A stretch of DNA of 64,000 nt, taken from Absidia repens (taxonomy: Eukaryota > Mucoromycota > Mucoromycetes > Mucorales > Cunninghamellaceae). Where the stretch lies: assembly GCA_002105175.1 (NCBI GenBank), contig MCGE01000006.1, forward strand, positions 1,364,001 through 1,428,000, written 5' to 3'. Each line of letters opens with the position of its first letter. The stretch's first letter is position 1. Positions 12,222 to 25,024 of this stretch are shown in pieces. The notes under the pieces were generated by a model, which was given only the letters and a program-made list of their open reading frames with translations, did no database searches and had not been told where the DNA came from. Both the position numbers and the translations under genes were made by a program.

Positions 12222-15062
12222 TCAGCAACAGCAACATCAGCAGCAGCAGCAGCAATATTTACAACAACCATCATATGACGATATCAATCTCATTAACGAT
12301 TACCTTCCACCGCAGCATTCGCGCCGACGTTCTTATGACGAATCCAAACGATTATCAAACGACAGTTTAGGCGACAATGATGCTTCTTCAATTCACTCTC
12401 TCACCCACCAGGATAGTGCGTACAAAAAGGGGATGGCGAACTTCATGGCTTCAATGGCTCAGGTCAGGACACAATTTGCAAATGTCTCTACTGGAACGAC
12501 TGATTTGAACAAGCAAAATACAAAATATGCAAAATATAAGAAGGAAATAATGGATGCTGGTAAGTAAACAAGGAAAGGACAATTAAAAAAAAAAAAAAGA
12601 CTCATGATCAGACGGGTTTTGGATTAGACCATGAATATAGGAGTGGTATTCGTCAATTGGAACGACTTCGAAAACAACAAATCAGCGGTGCAATTCAAGC
12701 TATGAAGGTAAAAATAAATTCGAGTGAAAATAAAAAAGAAAACTTCTAATGTATGATTTACCCAACTCCCTTAAATTTTAGCATTTGGAAATCGCTATTA
12801 TTGACAAGGCGGAAGTGACACAGTCCTCTCTTTGTGGTATTCTCGATAAGGAACATCTCGCACTGGTTAATGAAATCAAGGTAATTAAATAAATAGTAAG
12901 AAATGATATATAATTGAATGCGATTTCGATGATTTATGCATTCTTGATTTAGACAAATGAATTATGCCAGCGTTATGCTATTGAAATCAACGCAGAAAAG
13001 GATTTTGCAGCGTTCAACAATCAATATCGGAAGCTTCCTTTCAAAACACCTGAACCATTACGATATGAAAATCACTACCTTGGTCCGTGCAAATGTAAGT
13101 AACAAAAGCCCTTTTTTGAATAAGATAATAATAATTCAAATATGCAATATGAGATTCTAATATCTATAATTACACGTATAGATATTCTTTTTGGTGGATC
13201 TTTGATGGAATACCATGCCGAACATGATCGAACAGTGCCGGTTTTGGTAACAAAATGTGTGGAAGCTATTGATTCTATGGGATTACAAAAAGAAGGCATT
13301 TATCGGATTTCTGGACGACAAAGCAACGTTGAAACCTTGAAACATGCATTTGAACAAGATGAAGGAATGGATATTGATCGCAGATACGACGTATTCACCA
13401 TTGCGACAGTGCTCAAAATTTATTTACGGCAACTCGAGGAACCACTACTCAAAATTGATATGACAACACGGGTGAAATATACAGGTATGTCTAAAATTTG
13501 AATAGAAAGGAAAACGCACGCTGATATATTTTATTACTATTTACGCAGAGCTTAAGGACAAGCAGCGGCAATTGATGTATTTACAAACAATACTATCTGG
13601 ATTATCAAAACCCCATCGTGATACCCTTCTGGTTATTATTCGTCATTTGGCAAAGTAAGTAGAACTTCCTCATTAAACAAAGAAACGTCGTTTTTAACCT
13701 ACCTGTATCATTTATAGGGTGAATGCCAATAGTCACATCAACAAAATGACCTTGCAAAACCTCAGTGTTATCTTTACTCCAGCAATCTTTCATGACTTTA
13801 ATCAAGCTGAACACCCCGGTGAATGGCATGTGGACACTGTATTCGAGGATCTGATCACTTACTATGATGCTTTATTCACCAATGCTGAAATTCAATCACG
13901 GGCAAACGCTGGACCTCAACCTCCTATCACTATAAAGGCTACAACAACCGCCACTGACTACCCGTCATCGACTAATGCCTCCACCAATTTGCTTTTGACG
14001 GCTGCAATGGGCCCACCACCTATGGCAATGATGGCCAATGATGACTCTCCTCCTACTCCATCAAATAACAGGTCAGCATCCCTAGCAGCCCTCACGAGGT
14101 CTGGTACGCTTTCACATTCTCGATCTCAAGGGTCATCATTACAGCAGGTATCGACGACCAATGATACACATCAATTTTATTATCAGCCTTCCAATGAACT
14201 TCCAATTGTACAAAAGCAGCAGCCACTATACCAGTATCAGCATACTCAGCTACAACAACAGCAGCATCAAAAGCAACAGCCATCCTATCATCAGCCACCT
14301 CAGCATCAATCAAATTATCAACACCCTCAACAGTCATCCTACCATCCAGTACAACAACAACAACAACAGCAGCAGCAGCAGCAGCAGCAACCGAGCTATC
14401 AGCATTCACAGCCACAGCAACAACAGCAGCAACAGCAGCAACAGCAGCAACAGCAACAACAGCAACAACAGCAACAACAGCAACAACAGCAACAACAGCA
14501 AACAACAAATCAGAGCAGTCCCCAGGACCACTTATCGACAACCGCATCAACTCATGCGACACGAACTGGGTACACAACATACATACCGAAATTACAAATG
14601 CAAAACCTGACGATATCAACTGACAAATGGCAAACGTCATATGATGGCGAAAAAACAATAGAAGAGGAAGAGGATGGAACTACACCTACAGGCTGCGGTA
14701 TTGGAGACAATCAATTACGATCGCCAGTGGTGGATGATCTTCGTGACGGCAATGGTGGTAGATCGAAAAAATACACTCCTCCTCGTCAAGATTCGTTACG
14801 AACCATCAAAGGCGGATCAGCAAATAGTAGTACTAGTAGCTTGGCGGCGGCAGTGACTCATACTGCAAATGTGGTGGCTGCTGGTGGTAATAGCGGGGCT
14901 GCTCCTCCTACCAAATCGCGTGTTTCTCCTTCGGCGCCTCAACATCCTCACATGGCCCAACCTGTTGTTATTGCCGCACAACAGCATTTCCCATCAAGTG
15001 CGCAAATCGTCCCTACCTATTCTTCTCCTGTTACCCCTGATCCCTCCAATGCGACGAATTAG
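11389..15062 (+). CDS. RGD1: F-BAR and RhoGAP domain protein (Rgd1-like) with polyQ tracts
   Basis: Ten exons: 11389-11436, 11505-11599, 11691-11994, 12079-12559, 12628-12707, 12782-12880, 12953-13094, 13182-13484, 13549-13654 and 13718-15062, totalling 1000 residues. The F-BAR domain begins about residue 17 and runs to about 400, but is split by a low-complexity insertion (residues about 168-265) that starts with a 40-residue Gln-rich run. The RhoGAP domain spans about 420-605, with the arginine finger in GIYRISGR (about Arg458) and the conserved block that ends in NLSVIFTP. The C-terminal 390 residues are disordered, with a second Gln run. In yeast Rgd1 is the GAP for Rho3/Rho4 and acts in polarity and stress tolerance at phosphoinositide membranes. 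The start at 11389 gives a short N-terminus directly before the F-BAR, as expected. Confidence 0.87.
12137..12253 (+). repeat. CAA/CAG repeat coding polyglutamine inside the F-BAR region
   Basis: About 39 Gln-rich codons, CAA first and then alternating CAG/CAA with two His interruptions, all in the RhoGAP gene frame. Confidence 0.9.
14355..14502 (+). repeat. CAA/CAG repeat coding polyglutamine in the C-terminal tail
   Basis: A long Gln-rich run in the disordered tail of the RhoGAP protein, interrupted once by a short Pro/Ser/Tyr/His segment. Confidence 0.9.
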
Positions 15063-15420
15063 ATCTGGTTAGCTTTTTATTCTTACATGTATATCCATCT
15101 ATATATATACACTTTTTTTTTTTACCTTATACATCCCTCGTCGCTCCCTCCCTTTTTTTTTATCACATTTATTCTTATTATCATTGTTTTTTTATCATCA
15201 TCCTTCATGTCGTTAGGTCTTGCCCCCTTCTTTTTCATTTATTCTTTTTTTGGCTGATCGTTCTCTCCTATTGAATGATTAATTTGTTTTGCCCTTTTCT
15301 ATTACTCAAATACAAATAAAATTTACCTTTATACAAATACCATGAATTAATGTGTATGATTGATCCATTTAGTATTTTATGTCTACCGCTGGTTGGTTAG
15401 TTGGCTTTTATTGGTTCTTT

Positions 15421-15452
<32 letters not shown>

Positions 15453-17297
15453 TTTTTTGTTGAATGATGCATAGGACAAGGGATTTGGGAAGTGATACTA
15501 TGTATTACGAACTATAGCCTATTATAAAAAACGTGATTTTGGCTTCAGAGATTTTGGTACATACTTTCATTGTGACACCTGCTTATAGCGATCATGGTCA
15601 GGGTTTGCGTACGTGCCTTTCTGAAAAAAGGGTTAGAGCGGTTATAAAAGGAGAAAAGACACTAATTTTTGCTTTCAAATCATTGTATACGATCAATTTA
15701 CACGTGGATGCAAATCATCATTGATTTCAGGGATTAAGGAAAGTTTGTTTTTTTATACCCCATATTACGCTTCGTTCCATCAGTGGCACCGCGGCATGAA
15801 AAAAAAAGCAACTGGATTTTAAAACTGCCAGGGGGGGGGTTTTAGTTTTGTTAGCGTACATGTACTATGAATTATTTCTCTTATATATGTCGTCATTCTG
15901 ATAGATAAAGAAAAACAATTGAATGAAATAATTCACAAAATAAGATACAGGTCACTATTCTTGCATTATTTAGAAGTAGACCATCTATTTAAAAGAAGAT
16001 GGACAGATTTTTTTTTACAGATATATGAAGTCATCATTGTCGGATGCTGAGCCTCCCTTGCACCCCCTCCTCCTCCACGATAACTATTACAAACGTTTTA
16101 TCGTAAAGATCAACACACTACTGTGTATTACTTCATTATCATTCACAAAACCAAATAATAATAAACAAATTAGTATGCATGACAGATGGACGGACCGATA
16201 GGAGGGAAAAACGTATGCGGCAGATGTATCTTTTATATTGTGCGTTTTTTTTTTTTTTTTTTTTTTTTGGATGACAATGAAAGCATCGTGTAATACAAGC
16301 ATCAAAAATCAAACTTTGTGCGAAATATTCGTAATGAAAGCTCAGAAGGGAAGTCTTCCATGATGTTCTTTTCCGACAGCAGTATAATTTTTGTTTCAAT
16401 TTTTTATTTTATTTGTATATTTTTCAAAAACAGTAGAAAATGAAATTCCAAACTCAATATCTGTGCTGACTCCTCATCACCATTCCCTGCTTTGACCTCT
16501 TTTTTTTTTTTTTTTTTTTTTCTGGTCCTGTATCTCCTTTCCACACAAAACCCAAATGTAAATTTAATTTCCGCTCAGGGGCAGGGCAATAGCCGAGACT
16601 GTTTTCTTTTAAGTGTTACAAAGCAATACATTTAAAGGCAATGTCTAAAATACCATTGGAAATACAAAAATGATGATGATTGGATCAATTTTATTTTATG
16701 AAAAAAAGAAGGTTATCCTACTGCGTAAACCTATGAATTGAAAATAATATTTTCAATACCGTTCTACTATTGTGAGAGGGAGAAAAAGGGAGAAGAAAAA
16801 TAGAGATGGCTGTGATTTGACAGGCCTTGATGTGCTTTTACATATCCCGTTGACCTTTTTTTCATTGTCTTTACTAAATAATGGACAATTTGGTTTGCCT
16901 TTTCATGTATGAAACATAGGCATAGTACTATTGTGATCTCAAGAATATCATAATAAACTGGTCGAGTCATAAAAAGAGTAACTTTAAATATGATACAAAG
17001 AGATGTGAAAATAAAAGAAGAAAGGCTTGTTGTGTCACTTTCCCTTAAGAGCTGGAAACCCCAGTGGTGGGAGTGAGAAGAAAAAGGGGGTGCGTGCGTG
17101 GATCCATTCCCAAAAAAGAAAGGGGTTGTTTTTAAAAAAAGATTGCCAACCTTAAAAGATTCGTTTCCTTTTTGTTTGCTTCTCTCACTTTCTCACTCCC
17201 TTTTATTTTTCTTTTTTCTTTTTCTTTTTTTCTTTTCCTGTTTTATCTTGAGTATAAAAAAATTATACACATTTATTACTGACTAAATATCAGCACG
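15063..17297. other. Gene-free spacer
   Basis: This is the 3' region of the RhoGAP gene, then AT-rich sequence with T homopolymers at about 15419-15442, 16243-16268 and 16501-16520. Short frames here lack codon bias and homology. The last 130 bp are pyrimidine-rich, as expected for the promoter/leader of the next gene. No repeat copy or RNA gene is recognised. Confidence 0.5.
15315..15320 (+). terminator. Poly(A) signal for the RhoGAP gene
   Basis: AATAAA lies about 250 bp after the stop codon in T-rich 3' sequence. Confidence 0.5.
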
Positions 17298-18638
17298 ATG
17301 TCAACATCGGAATCCTCTAGCCTCCAGGGATGGCTTTTGAAGCAAAAACATGGACTGTATCGCTCCTGGCTCAAACGGTATTTTGTATTACATGGAAGAG
17401 AATTATCTTATTATCGTAATGAGGTATGCATCATATATGATACGGATCTGTTGTGTTGTCAACGCCACTCACGCTATTTATATTTCTCTCGTTATTATTG
17501 TTAGACTGACAAGGTACCTCAAAATGTACTGGACTTGGATCACTATACCATCTCATTCAAAAAACAATCACGACGAAATTGTACCTTTATCTTGGTAGCT
17601 GAAGAACATCACATGCAGCCCGATTACTATTTACAAGCGGAAACAAAGGACGATCTGGATGTATGGATTAGTCATTTACAACAGCATATGTCAACTAGTA
17701 GCGTTTTGGACAAGTGGTTGGAAAGATTGGATATGACCTGTGCACCACCGCCTCCACCTTCCTCACCACCAACTTTGCGAGACAACCAAACGGTACCATG
17801 CGCATCACTTCTTGCTCCCACTTTATCTTATCACCCTCACCATCCACACCATCCTCAACAGCCACCATCCCACCATCACCAGCATCCTTCTTCCCTACGG
17901 TCCCATCGCTCAGTAGAGTCTATTCACACATTTTGCTCTTTACCAAGTGTATCACACAGGGTGTCTTTTACCAACGACCGGCGTCCATCTTCTCAATCGA
18001 CTCACAGCAATAGTAGTGATTCTAGCAGCCTTAGTCATGCAAGCAATAGTACCACCGCCACCTATGCAACTGACACCAGTACCCCTTATCGTTTTACCAA
18101 TGCTGAGCTTCCATTGACGACAAACTCCTCCATCTCCAACAGTAGCAGCAGTGGTAACAACAGCAAATTCTTCACGTCCCGTATCTTCTCGAGAAAACAT
18201 CCTCAGCGCAACAGCAACAAACAATCGTCAGTTGACACAATAAACACACCTCATGAAAGTGACTACTCTCCTACCATGCTGTCGCTATCAACTCCGTCAT
18301 TACTGCTAGCCACTTGCTCGTCCGCTTCCGCCGATACAATGAATGAACTAGAAGAACAGGAACAGGGGAGCCACATGCCGGATAGTAAAGGGATCAAACA
18401 ACAACAGGCATTGAATCGACATTTCTTCTCCTCCTCCTCGTCATCCTCGGCCTCGTCGCACGTGTGTCCTCTTTTGGCAACCTCCATCATCCATCCAAGT
18501 GAATACAACCATGACGATGATCCTCAGGAGCGCCTCCGTCGTCGACAGCAACAATTGCCTCGTGGTCATTCCTGCTCAAGTTTCCATTACTCGTTGGATA
18601 CTCTGGGTCTTGCTTCTTCTACTGATACCTCTTCTTGA
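17298..18638 (+). CDS. PH-domain protein with long disordered tail
   Basis: Two exons (17298-17423, 17505-18638) give 419 residues. Residues about 8-120 form a PH domain: the opening GWLLKQK strand, the KRYFVL strand, then after the intron the strands holding DHYTISF and TFILVAE, and the closing helix DDLDVWISHLQQH with its conserved Trp. The remaining 300 residues are Ser/Thr/Pro/His-rich, with a basic FxSRxFSRK-type patch, and have no recognisable domain. PH domains of this type usually bind phosphoinositides or a protein partner at membranes; the specific partner cannot be read from sequence. It stands alone, with a pyrimidine-rich leader. Confidence 0.8.
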
Positions 18639-19360
18639 TGTCCATTCCTTCTATCCCCTCCCTACTTTTACTATTATTTTTTTACATTGCTACAATTATT
18701 ACCACTTACGATAGTTCCTTCCCCTTCCTCTCCGCTCCCCTACCTTTTTATTATCATATACCTTTTTTTATTTTGCTTTCATATATGCTTTAGATACCTA
18801 TATTCTTCTTCGTCTTTTTATATCATATATTTATCATTAGGCGTCTGTGTCCCCTTGTGCCTAATCCCCCCCATACTTTTCTGCGCTTGCCGTCCCCTCC
18901 CCCCCTTCTCTTTTTCTTTATTTACACGTTCTTGTTATCTTATCCGACCAATATTTTTTTTTTTTACTTTAATCAATCATCTTTGTACATTACATTCTTT
19001 TTTAGTCTACATGCTCCTCCCATCACCATTTCCTTTTTCTTTTTTTATCCTAATCACTACTCTTTCTCCTTTCCTCGTATTGTTCTAGTCCTTTTTTAGT
19101 ATTAATTTTTACTATACTACTTCACCATAATAAAAAACAATCTTTTTTTTTATATATCACCTATTCGCTTCTCTTGACAAACTGTATAGCAATCAAAAAT
19201 AAATAATAAAATAAACCATAAACAACTTTATTATCAAAAAATTAAAACAAGCTAAATCAAATAGACTATTCTATGTGTGCGGGTGCGGTGTGTGTATGTG
19301 ACAAAAATGAAGATGGGAAGGGATGGCATGGATAAATAGGGGCACTACTCTAAAAACCAA
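18639..19360. other. Convergent 3' regions (PH protein / COX11)
   Basis: Strongly pyrimidine-rich on the plus strand. AATAAA at 19129-19134 (+) and its complement at 19227-19232 (-) fit the poly(A) sites of the two converging genes. No gene is seen. Confidence 0.5.
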
Positions 19361-20191
19361 TCAGGAAGTGGCCGCTGTTGATGCTGATGATGATACGGAT
19401 TCCACTGAAGTAGAAGGTGTATTGATGGGAGGGGAAGGGGCCAAATGAGGAGCTTGTTTGGCGTTGAAGAGGGTGTAACCTAGGGTGATCGTTGAGACAT
19501 CCTTCATATAGGGGTCGTCCAAAAAGTCGGGATCAATAAAAAAGAAGACTGGCATATCGACATCTTCACCAGGGGCCAAGCGTTGTTCTTCAAAGCAAAA
19601 GCACTGGATCTTGTTGAAATAGTTGCCAGCACGATAAGGGGTCACATTGTACGTGGCAATCCCAACCACATCGTCCTTCGCGTGAGACTTGGCCTTGTAG
19701 AAAGTCAGCGCCGTTTCACCAGGAAGCACATGGATGTCGCGTAGTTCGGGTTTAAAGGACCATGGAAGGGCATCGGATGTGTTGCTTTCAAACGTGATAC
19801 GGATCCGCCGGGGCGCTTGCGTTGATGGTACCAATCGATCGGGTGAAAACTTGCTCTTGTCTGTTTGCACTGTGCCACTGTATCCTGTGCTGGCACAAAA
19901 TAGTCGGTATAATGGCACCGCCGCATACGAAATACCCAACATACTAATAAAGACTGCCGCGGTATACATGCCTGCTGATGCATTGCTGTTGCTGTTGCTG
20001 TTGCCTTTGTTAATTTTCGGTTTTTGAGGGGGTACGGAAGATGAGGACGGAGACGCAAATGTGGGTTTGCTGGAGGAGAGCCATCGACGCATGCCTAATC
20101 GTTGTTGTTGTTGTTCCAGTGTTTTTGCTGTGAAAGTTGGTCGAGTGACATGGCGTAATAATATGCTAGTCATCGAACGGGATGTCAACAT
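19361..20191 (-). CDS. COX11: Cox11, copper chaperone for cytochrome c oxidase assembly
   Basis: A single exon of 276 residues. Cox11 delivers copper to the CuB site of Cox1 in the mitochondrial inner membrane. The N-terminus is Arg/Ser-rich without acids, as in a matrix-targeting presequence. One transmembrane helix (AAVFISMLGISYAAVPLYRLF) lies near residue 100-120 and leads into the beta-barrel domain facing the intermembrane space. The copper-binding motif CFCFEEQ is intact, as is the first conserved Cys in YRLFCASTGY. The frame is open for 39 more codons upstream, but I chose the Met at 20191 because the upstream part is aromatic-rich and lacks presequence character. The tail after the domain is Ala/Ser-rich. 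Confidence 0.95.
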   Translation of the reverse strand: MLTSRSMTSILLRHVTRPTFTAKTLEQQQQRLGMRRWLSSSKPTFASPSSSSVPPQKPKINKGNSNSNSNASAGMYTAAVFISMLGISYAAVPLYRLFCASTGYSGTVQTDKSKFSPDRLVPSTQAPRRIRITFESNTSDALPWSFKPELRDIHVLPGETALTFYKAKSHAKDDVVGIATYNVTPYRAGNYFNKIQCFCFEEQRLAPGEDVDMPVFFFIDPDFLDDPYMKDVSTITLGYTLFNAKQAPHLAPSPPINTPSTSVESVSSSASTAATS

Positions 20192-21294
20192 GATCGGAGA
20201 GGAAGTAAAAAAATAAAAGGACGAGAAATTTTGTTTTTTCTGCGCAAGAACAACCTGCTGGAGCGGTGATTGAATATTAAAAAAAAAGCCAGCAAAAAAT
20301 TGACCCATGGGTCAGGGTGCGTCCTATCCCTGGCCCTACTCAAGGTAGTGCATCCTTCTTTTCATTTGACACTCAATAAATGGCACCGAATTAATATAGT
20401 CTATCCTTTGATGAAATCAGTGGTAATCTTTTTAGTGTATGTACTCAGAAAAAAATAGTGATAGGCACATTTGTTCCTATAAAATAGTAGCAGCTGTCGA
20501 CTACGCCTTAGAAATTCAAAACCAAGCTTGTTGCTCTATTTTTTATATAATAAATGTTTCCATTTTTTCTTACCATGACCAAAATCGCAGTTCACTCGAA
20601 GCATTTATGTATGTATCTCCGGTTCAATATTTTTGGAGCATACTGTGACCTATCATCCCTTGATGTTATATCAAATATCATACCGTATTCAATATAGATA
20701 TCGCTCAACTATTGTCAGCCGTGTGATGTGCTCACAGCCCAGAACGTACGCTGAAACATATTTCAAAACGCAATTTGTTCCCTCTGCAACACACAAAATT
20801 TATCCTCCATGTAATTTACGCTGGACATCTTCGAAAACTGTAAAGCACGTGAACCATGATGACCGTCAAATCATGTAAGTCATTTCTTATCAGTCCCCGA
20901 ATCAGACACTTTTCAACATTTGTTTTTATTGTTTTCTTCCCTAAAAAACAGGCCCACTTAAAAGACACACAGTATCTACTAATCATTCTAATTTTATTAT
21001 AGGAGTCAATAAACATAGTGTAAGATAAAACAAGAGAATAAGTATTTCTAAGATGAGCAAGCTCTTCAATGATATAGTGAAGCGCGGCTATTATATGGTG
21101 TGCGGCCAACTATTCCAGTGCGTACGGGGTATGCAAGGGCATTTTGACAGATTAGTCACAGGAAGAGAAACGCCACACTGCTGATGTTCAATGTTAAAAT
21201 AAGAAGGCAAGCAAAAAAAAAAAAAAAAAAAAAAAGGTGAAAGACTTGCCAGTTTTGTAGCCAACAAAAAAATAACTTGCAAATCAAAAAAAAA

Positions 21295-21730
21295 AGCATT
21301 CAAATCCCGCACACGTGAATTTTGATTTAGACTCATTTTCATTGCGCTCTTTCTTTCTTTTTCTTTTCCTTTTTTTTCTTTCTTTAATTCTTCACAATTG
21401 TGGCTTCTATGGGGTAATGGTGGACTTAGATTAGTGTCAGGACTAGTTTAGAGACGTTTTCAGCTCAGGGATTACAAGAAGCATGGGGAAACCCTTTCAT
21501 TTTGGATATAGGATCTGGGGGGGGGCACCATTAGTTGGCTTTTTGGAGCCATCCATTACCTAGTTGAACGTTAGATTGTTATTGTTTGTATCAACATCTG
21601 AATAAAATATGTCTCTTTTTACTTACTTCAATGAAAAATGTCCTAATTGTCAGCCACTGTTGTACTTTGTGCAATAGATCCCTTTTTTACTACCATCGCC
21701 CCTCCATTTGATTAGTGTTAACCATTATCG
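21295..21730 (+). repeat. Dispersed repeat, copy 3
   Basis: Best-preserved plus copy: CCCGCACACGTGAA, a pyrimidine tract, TTAGTGTCAGGACTAGTTTA, GCATGGGGAAACCCTTTCAT, a CACCATTAGTTGGC box, CATCTGAATAAAATATGTC, a CTTCAATGAAAAATGTCC box, and GTGCAATAGATCCC. A G-run (about 21518-21526) interrupts the middle. No open frame spans it. Confidence 0.85.
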
Positions 21731-23259
21731 TGCTTCAATCAAAGATATCCCTATAGCCATTCTCATGCCTTACGCAATATATTAGAATACTTTTTGCGAT
21801 CGTCCCTCTAGATTAGGATTGACCCTCGCTGCTAGCTCCCAATAGATCCCTTGATTGCTATTGCCCTTTGCAGTTTCTTATTCTTCAATAAATTATATCT
21901 TCTTTTTTTAGACCATCAATCTCTACTATCAGACCCATTTGATACTGAGCAATTCCTTTTTTTTTTATTTCTTTCTTTTTGGTGTTTGTCAATATACACG
22001 GTTACCTTACATACATGCATGTTATTGTATATACGCAAAGTAAAAGATAGGGAACAGTCAATTGACTGTAATTGTTTGCATGAAATATGACACTAGTTTA
22101 TTGATAAAATAATATATTCATAATACAATTATGGGAAAAATTAAACTACTTGTGTGGGAGTGGGCATGATGGATTTAGGAAGATTATACTAGCCCAAGTC
22201 AGGTTCACATATGATTTCTTCTATAAATAAAATTCCTACCATATTTCGAGAGCTTTAGGGTTGCTGATACACTTCGTTTGATTTAGTTGGTAGTTCCAAT
22301 GAGTAGTTGATGTTCAAATGGTTTGTTGAGAAATACATATTACTTTGGACATAGCATATATTACATTGTCCATAATCACATAAAACTACACATCAGCAAA
22401 AATAGGAGAGTCAGTGGCACTACAATGTATATAAGTCAGTATTCTATACGATGATATAACAATAATTTGATTACCTTGTTCCATCCACGATAAAAATAAT
22501 CCACTATATGACGATTGTCACGCGATACCATTCAAGAGTCATATTCACCCCCTCTTTGTATGTCACAGTATCACAAGATTTTGGATGCGAGTTTCATCTT
22601 TGTCCTGTGTTTATATTGATGAGATCTTCCAACACACATTGACGAATTGAATATCGCTATTAAAATTGTTGCCTGTTGTGTAGGTTGAGCTTTGTAATAT
22701 TTTCCCATCCATCTTCGTATCGTGGTGGTCCATATGAACATCGTCGACGTTGTCACCAGTGTTGGCATATGCTGCTATATCATCTTCGTATGTTATTTAT
22801 AATCCGTCGTCGTATTGAGTACAATAGATCGATATGATACGCTACTGCCTTGTCAATTAGAAGGTTCATCGCATTCCAACCAACTTTGGGCACTGATCAA
22901 ATGTCATGCTTACATTGCCCTATTGTTCGTTCCAATGCTGATCTGGTAGAATGGTGTTCTATGTAGCCCGTGTTACGTATCACTGTGGTGATGTGTTTCA
23001 GGTAGTGGTAGTTGGGTAGCAGGAAGTAATTGGTCACCTTTTTGTCTGCACGACATGGGGAAAAGCGCGTATAATATCCAAAACCAGCTATCGGGGAATA
23101 CCGGACGACTCATCAGTGATAAAGAGACAATGAATCTTCTTCATGTTCAACACTAATATAAGGAGACAATTTTAAAAAGAGCTATAATATACAATAAAAG
23201 ACTTGAGAAGACTAAAGGGATCTTTCATTGAAGCATAACAATTGCCAACACTAATCACA

Positions 23260-23645
23260 AGGGGTGATGGCACAATATAAGGGATTTATTACACAAGACC
23301 TGGCAGAGACTTATGGGGCATTTTTCATTGGAAAAGTAAAAAGAGACATATTTTATTGAGTTGTAGATACAAAGTATGGACAAACTAAGACTAAACTAAA
23401 CTAATGAAGGGTCCAAAAAGCCAACTAATGGTGGGCCCAAAATCCTGAATCCAAAATGAAAGGGTTTCCCCATGCATGTTGCAATCCCTTATCTGAAAAT
23501 CCCTCTAAACTAGTCCTGACACTAATCCAAGTCCAACATACCCTCAATGAAGTTGAATGGCAAGGAAAAAATAGAAAGAAAAAATACAAAAAAGAAAAGA
23601 AAGAGCGCGAAAAAATAAAATAAAATTCACGTGTGCGGGATTTAA
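23260..23645 (-). repeat. Dispersed repeat, copy 4 (inverted)
   Basis: The reverse complement carries the same blocks in the same order as copy 3, including an identical stretch around GCATGGGGAAACCCTTTCAT (its complement lies at 23460-23476) and the GTCAGGACTAGTTTAGA block at about 23504-23520. Its CACGTG box lies at about 23628-23633. Confidence 0.85.
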
Positions 23646-25024
23646 AATGTTATCTGGACTTCCAACTGAACTGCAGTGTTGGCCATTTCCCTACTATCAT
23701 AGGTGATTTCTTGACTTTTTTTTCGATAGCTTTTTCATTTTGCTGAAAAAATCACATAAGAAGGCTTTAGATCAAACGGCTTGCTACATTAAATATGGCT
23801 ACATATATCTGAATAACAAGAATTACCCACATTAACCCGTTTGTTTTTCGTTGTCCGCTTTGATATCGTTGTGGGGTTCTACTGTAGGTTGAGTCACAAA
23901 GGCGCCGCACCGCTGGAATATAATAGGTAGTTAGTATGACAAATAATACTAAGATACTCACTTAATACTTAAACATAAGGAGAGGAAGATAGTCCTGATG
24001 CACAGACCGGAAACAGAAGCGGTGATCAAAAAATATGTATGCCGTTTGCAGTACTATCAGCAAAGATTCGTGTCAACTACATGAAATATGGAGCGATACT
24101 ATGGCGACGTTCGGTGATATTTAATTTGGGATAGTAGTTGAGTAATTGATGAGCTAGAGTGAAAAAAACAGGGCACTTTCTTTTGAAAACGGTCAATGCC
24201 GGCTTGGCATCAGAACAAGAGGAAATGTTTATTTACAATAGTTGCGCCGTTCCATTAAAATATGAAATGGCGAAGACCACTCACTCATACACTATCCCCC
24301 TCCACTTCATGAGATAGCCCACCAAGTGGCGATGGTGTAACGCTCGAATCCCTCTTCATCAAAACCAGGGTTCAGAAAAAAAAGAAAAAAAAAGAAGAGT
24401 GAAGAAGTGGTCAAAAAAGAAATCTAAAGAAAACGGTTGAGTAGTTTATTCCAAAGAAATCCACGATAAAAGTACAGTACAGTATCCCAAATATTGAATT
24501 ATGTGGCATTTCCCTGTCATTCCCTCTCTCTTTTTCCTCAGTATCAGCATGACTATAACCAATATTTTTTCCTGCTTCATCATAACGAGCATCTAATCTT
24601 TCTTTCTTTCCCGCCCGCATAGTCAGCATCTAATCCGTTCGCGTCGTAACCAACAATTTGCAAACAAATGTGATTCAGTATTTCAGCAAAAACAGTACAG
24701 TGCAGGAGTCGACGAAAGGTCGTATGACGAGATTTGTATTTATTTGTAAATATGGTAACGTGAATAAAATAAGAGCTATGATGATAATATATAACAAAAA
24801 ATGATATTCCAGACCGGCCGTAGCTCATTGGCACACGAAGAATAATAGATGTATAATAATTGGTAATAGAGAGAGTTTATTTTATTTTTATTTCGGGTAA
24901 AAAGAAGGGAAGTGAAGTAAGAGAACGATGATAATTGTATACTAAAATAAAACAAAGGAGAGGAAGGGGAGTATGTGTGTAAGTGTGTATATATATATAT
25001 ATGTAAGAGTAAAAAACAGATCCT

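Larger units (their letters stand above)
20192..25024. other. Gene-poor region with an inverted pair of repeat copies
   Basis: There are 4.8 kb without a supported gene. It holds repeat copy 3 (+, about 21295-21730) and copy 4 (-, about 23260-23645), which point toward each other about 1.5 kb apart, plus an A tract at 21210-21235. Short frames have no bias or homology. A tRNA-like string near 24330-24360 was examined and rejected. Confidence 0.55.

Noticed and set aside
12080..12274. Poly-Val/Ala frame opposite the CAA/CAG tract
   Set aside because: The antisense of the polyglutamine tract; the plus-strand frame is joined to F-BAR exons on both sides.
14092..14658. 188-codon minus-strand frame across the second polyQ
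   Set aside because: Antisense shadow of the RhoGAP tail, made only of repeat-derived Val/Ala runs.
18687..19088. 133-codon Phe/Leu/Ser/Pro-rich plus frame that could look like a membrane protein
   Set aside because: Produced by the pyrimidine-rich 3' region of the PH gene; no start context or homology.
24325..24365. tRNA-like string with a CGCTCGAATCCC B-box-like segment
   Set aside because: No acceptor or D-arm pairing and no convincing A box at the right distance.
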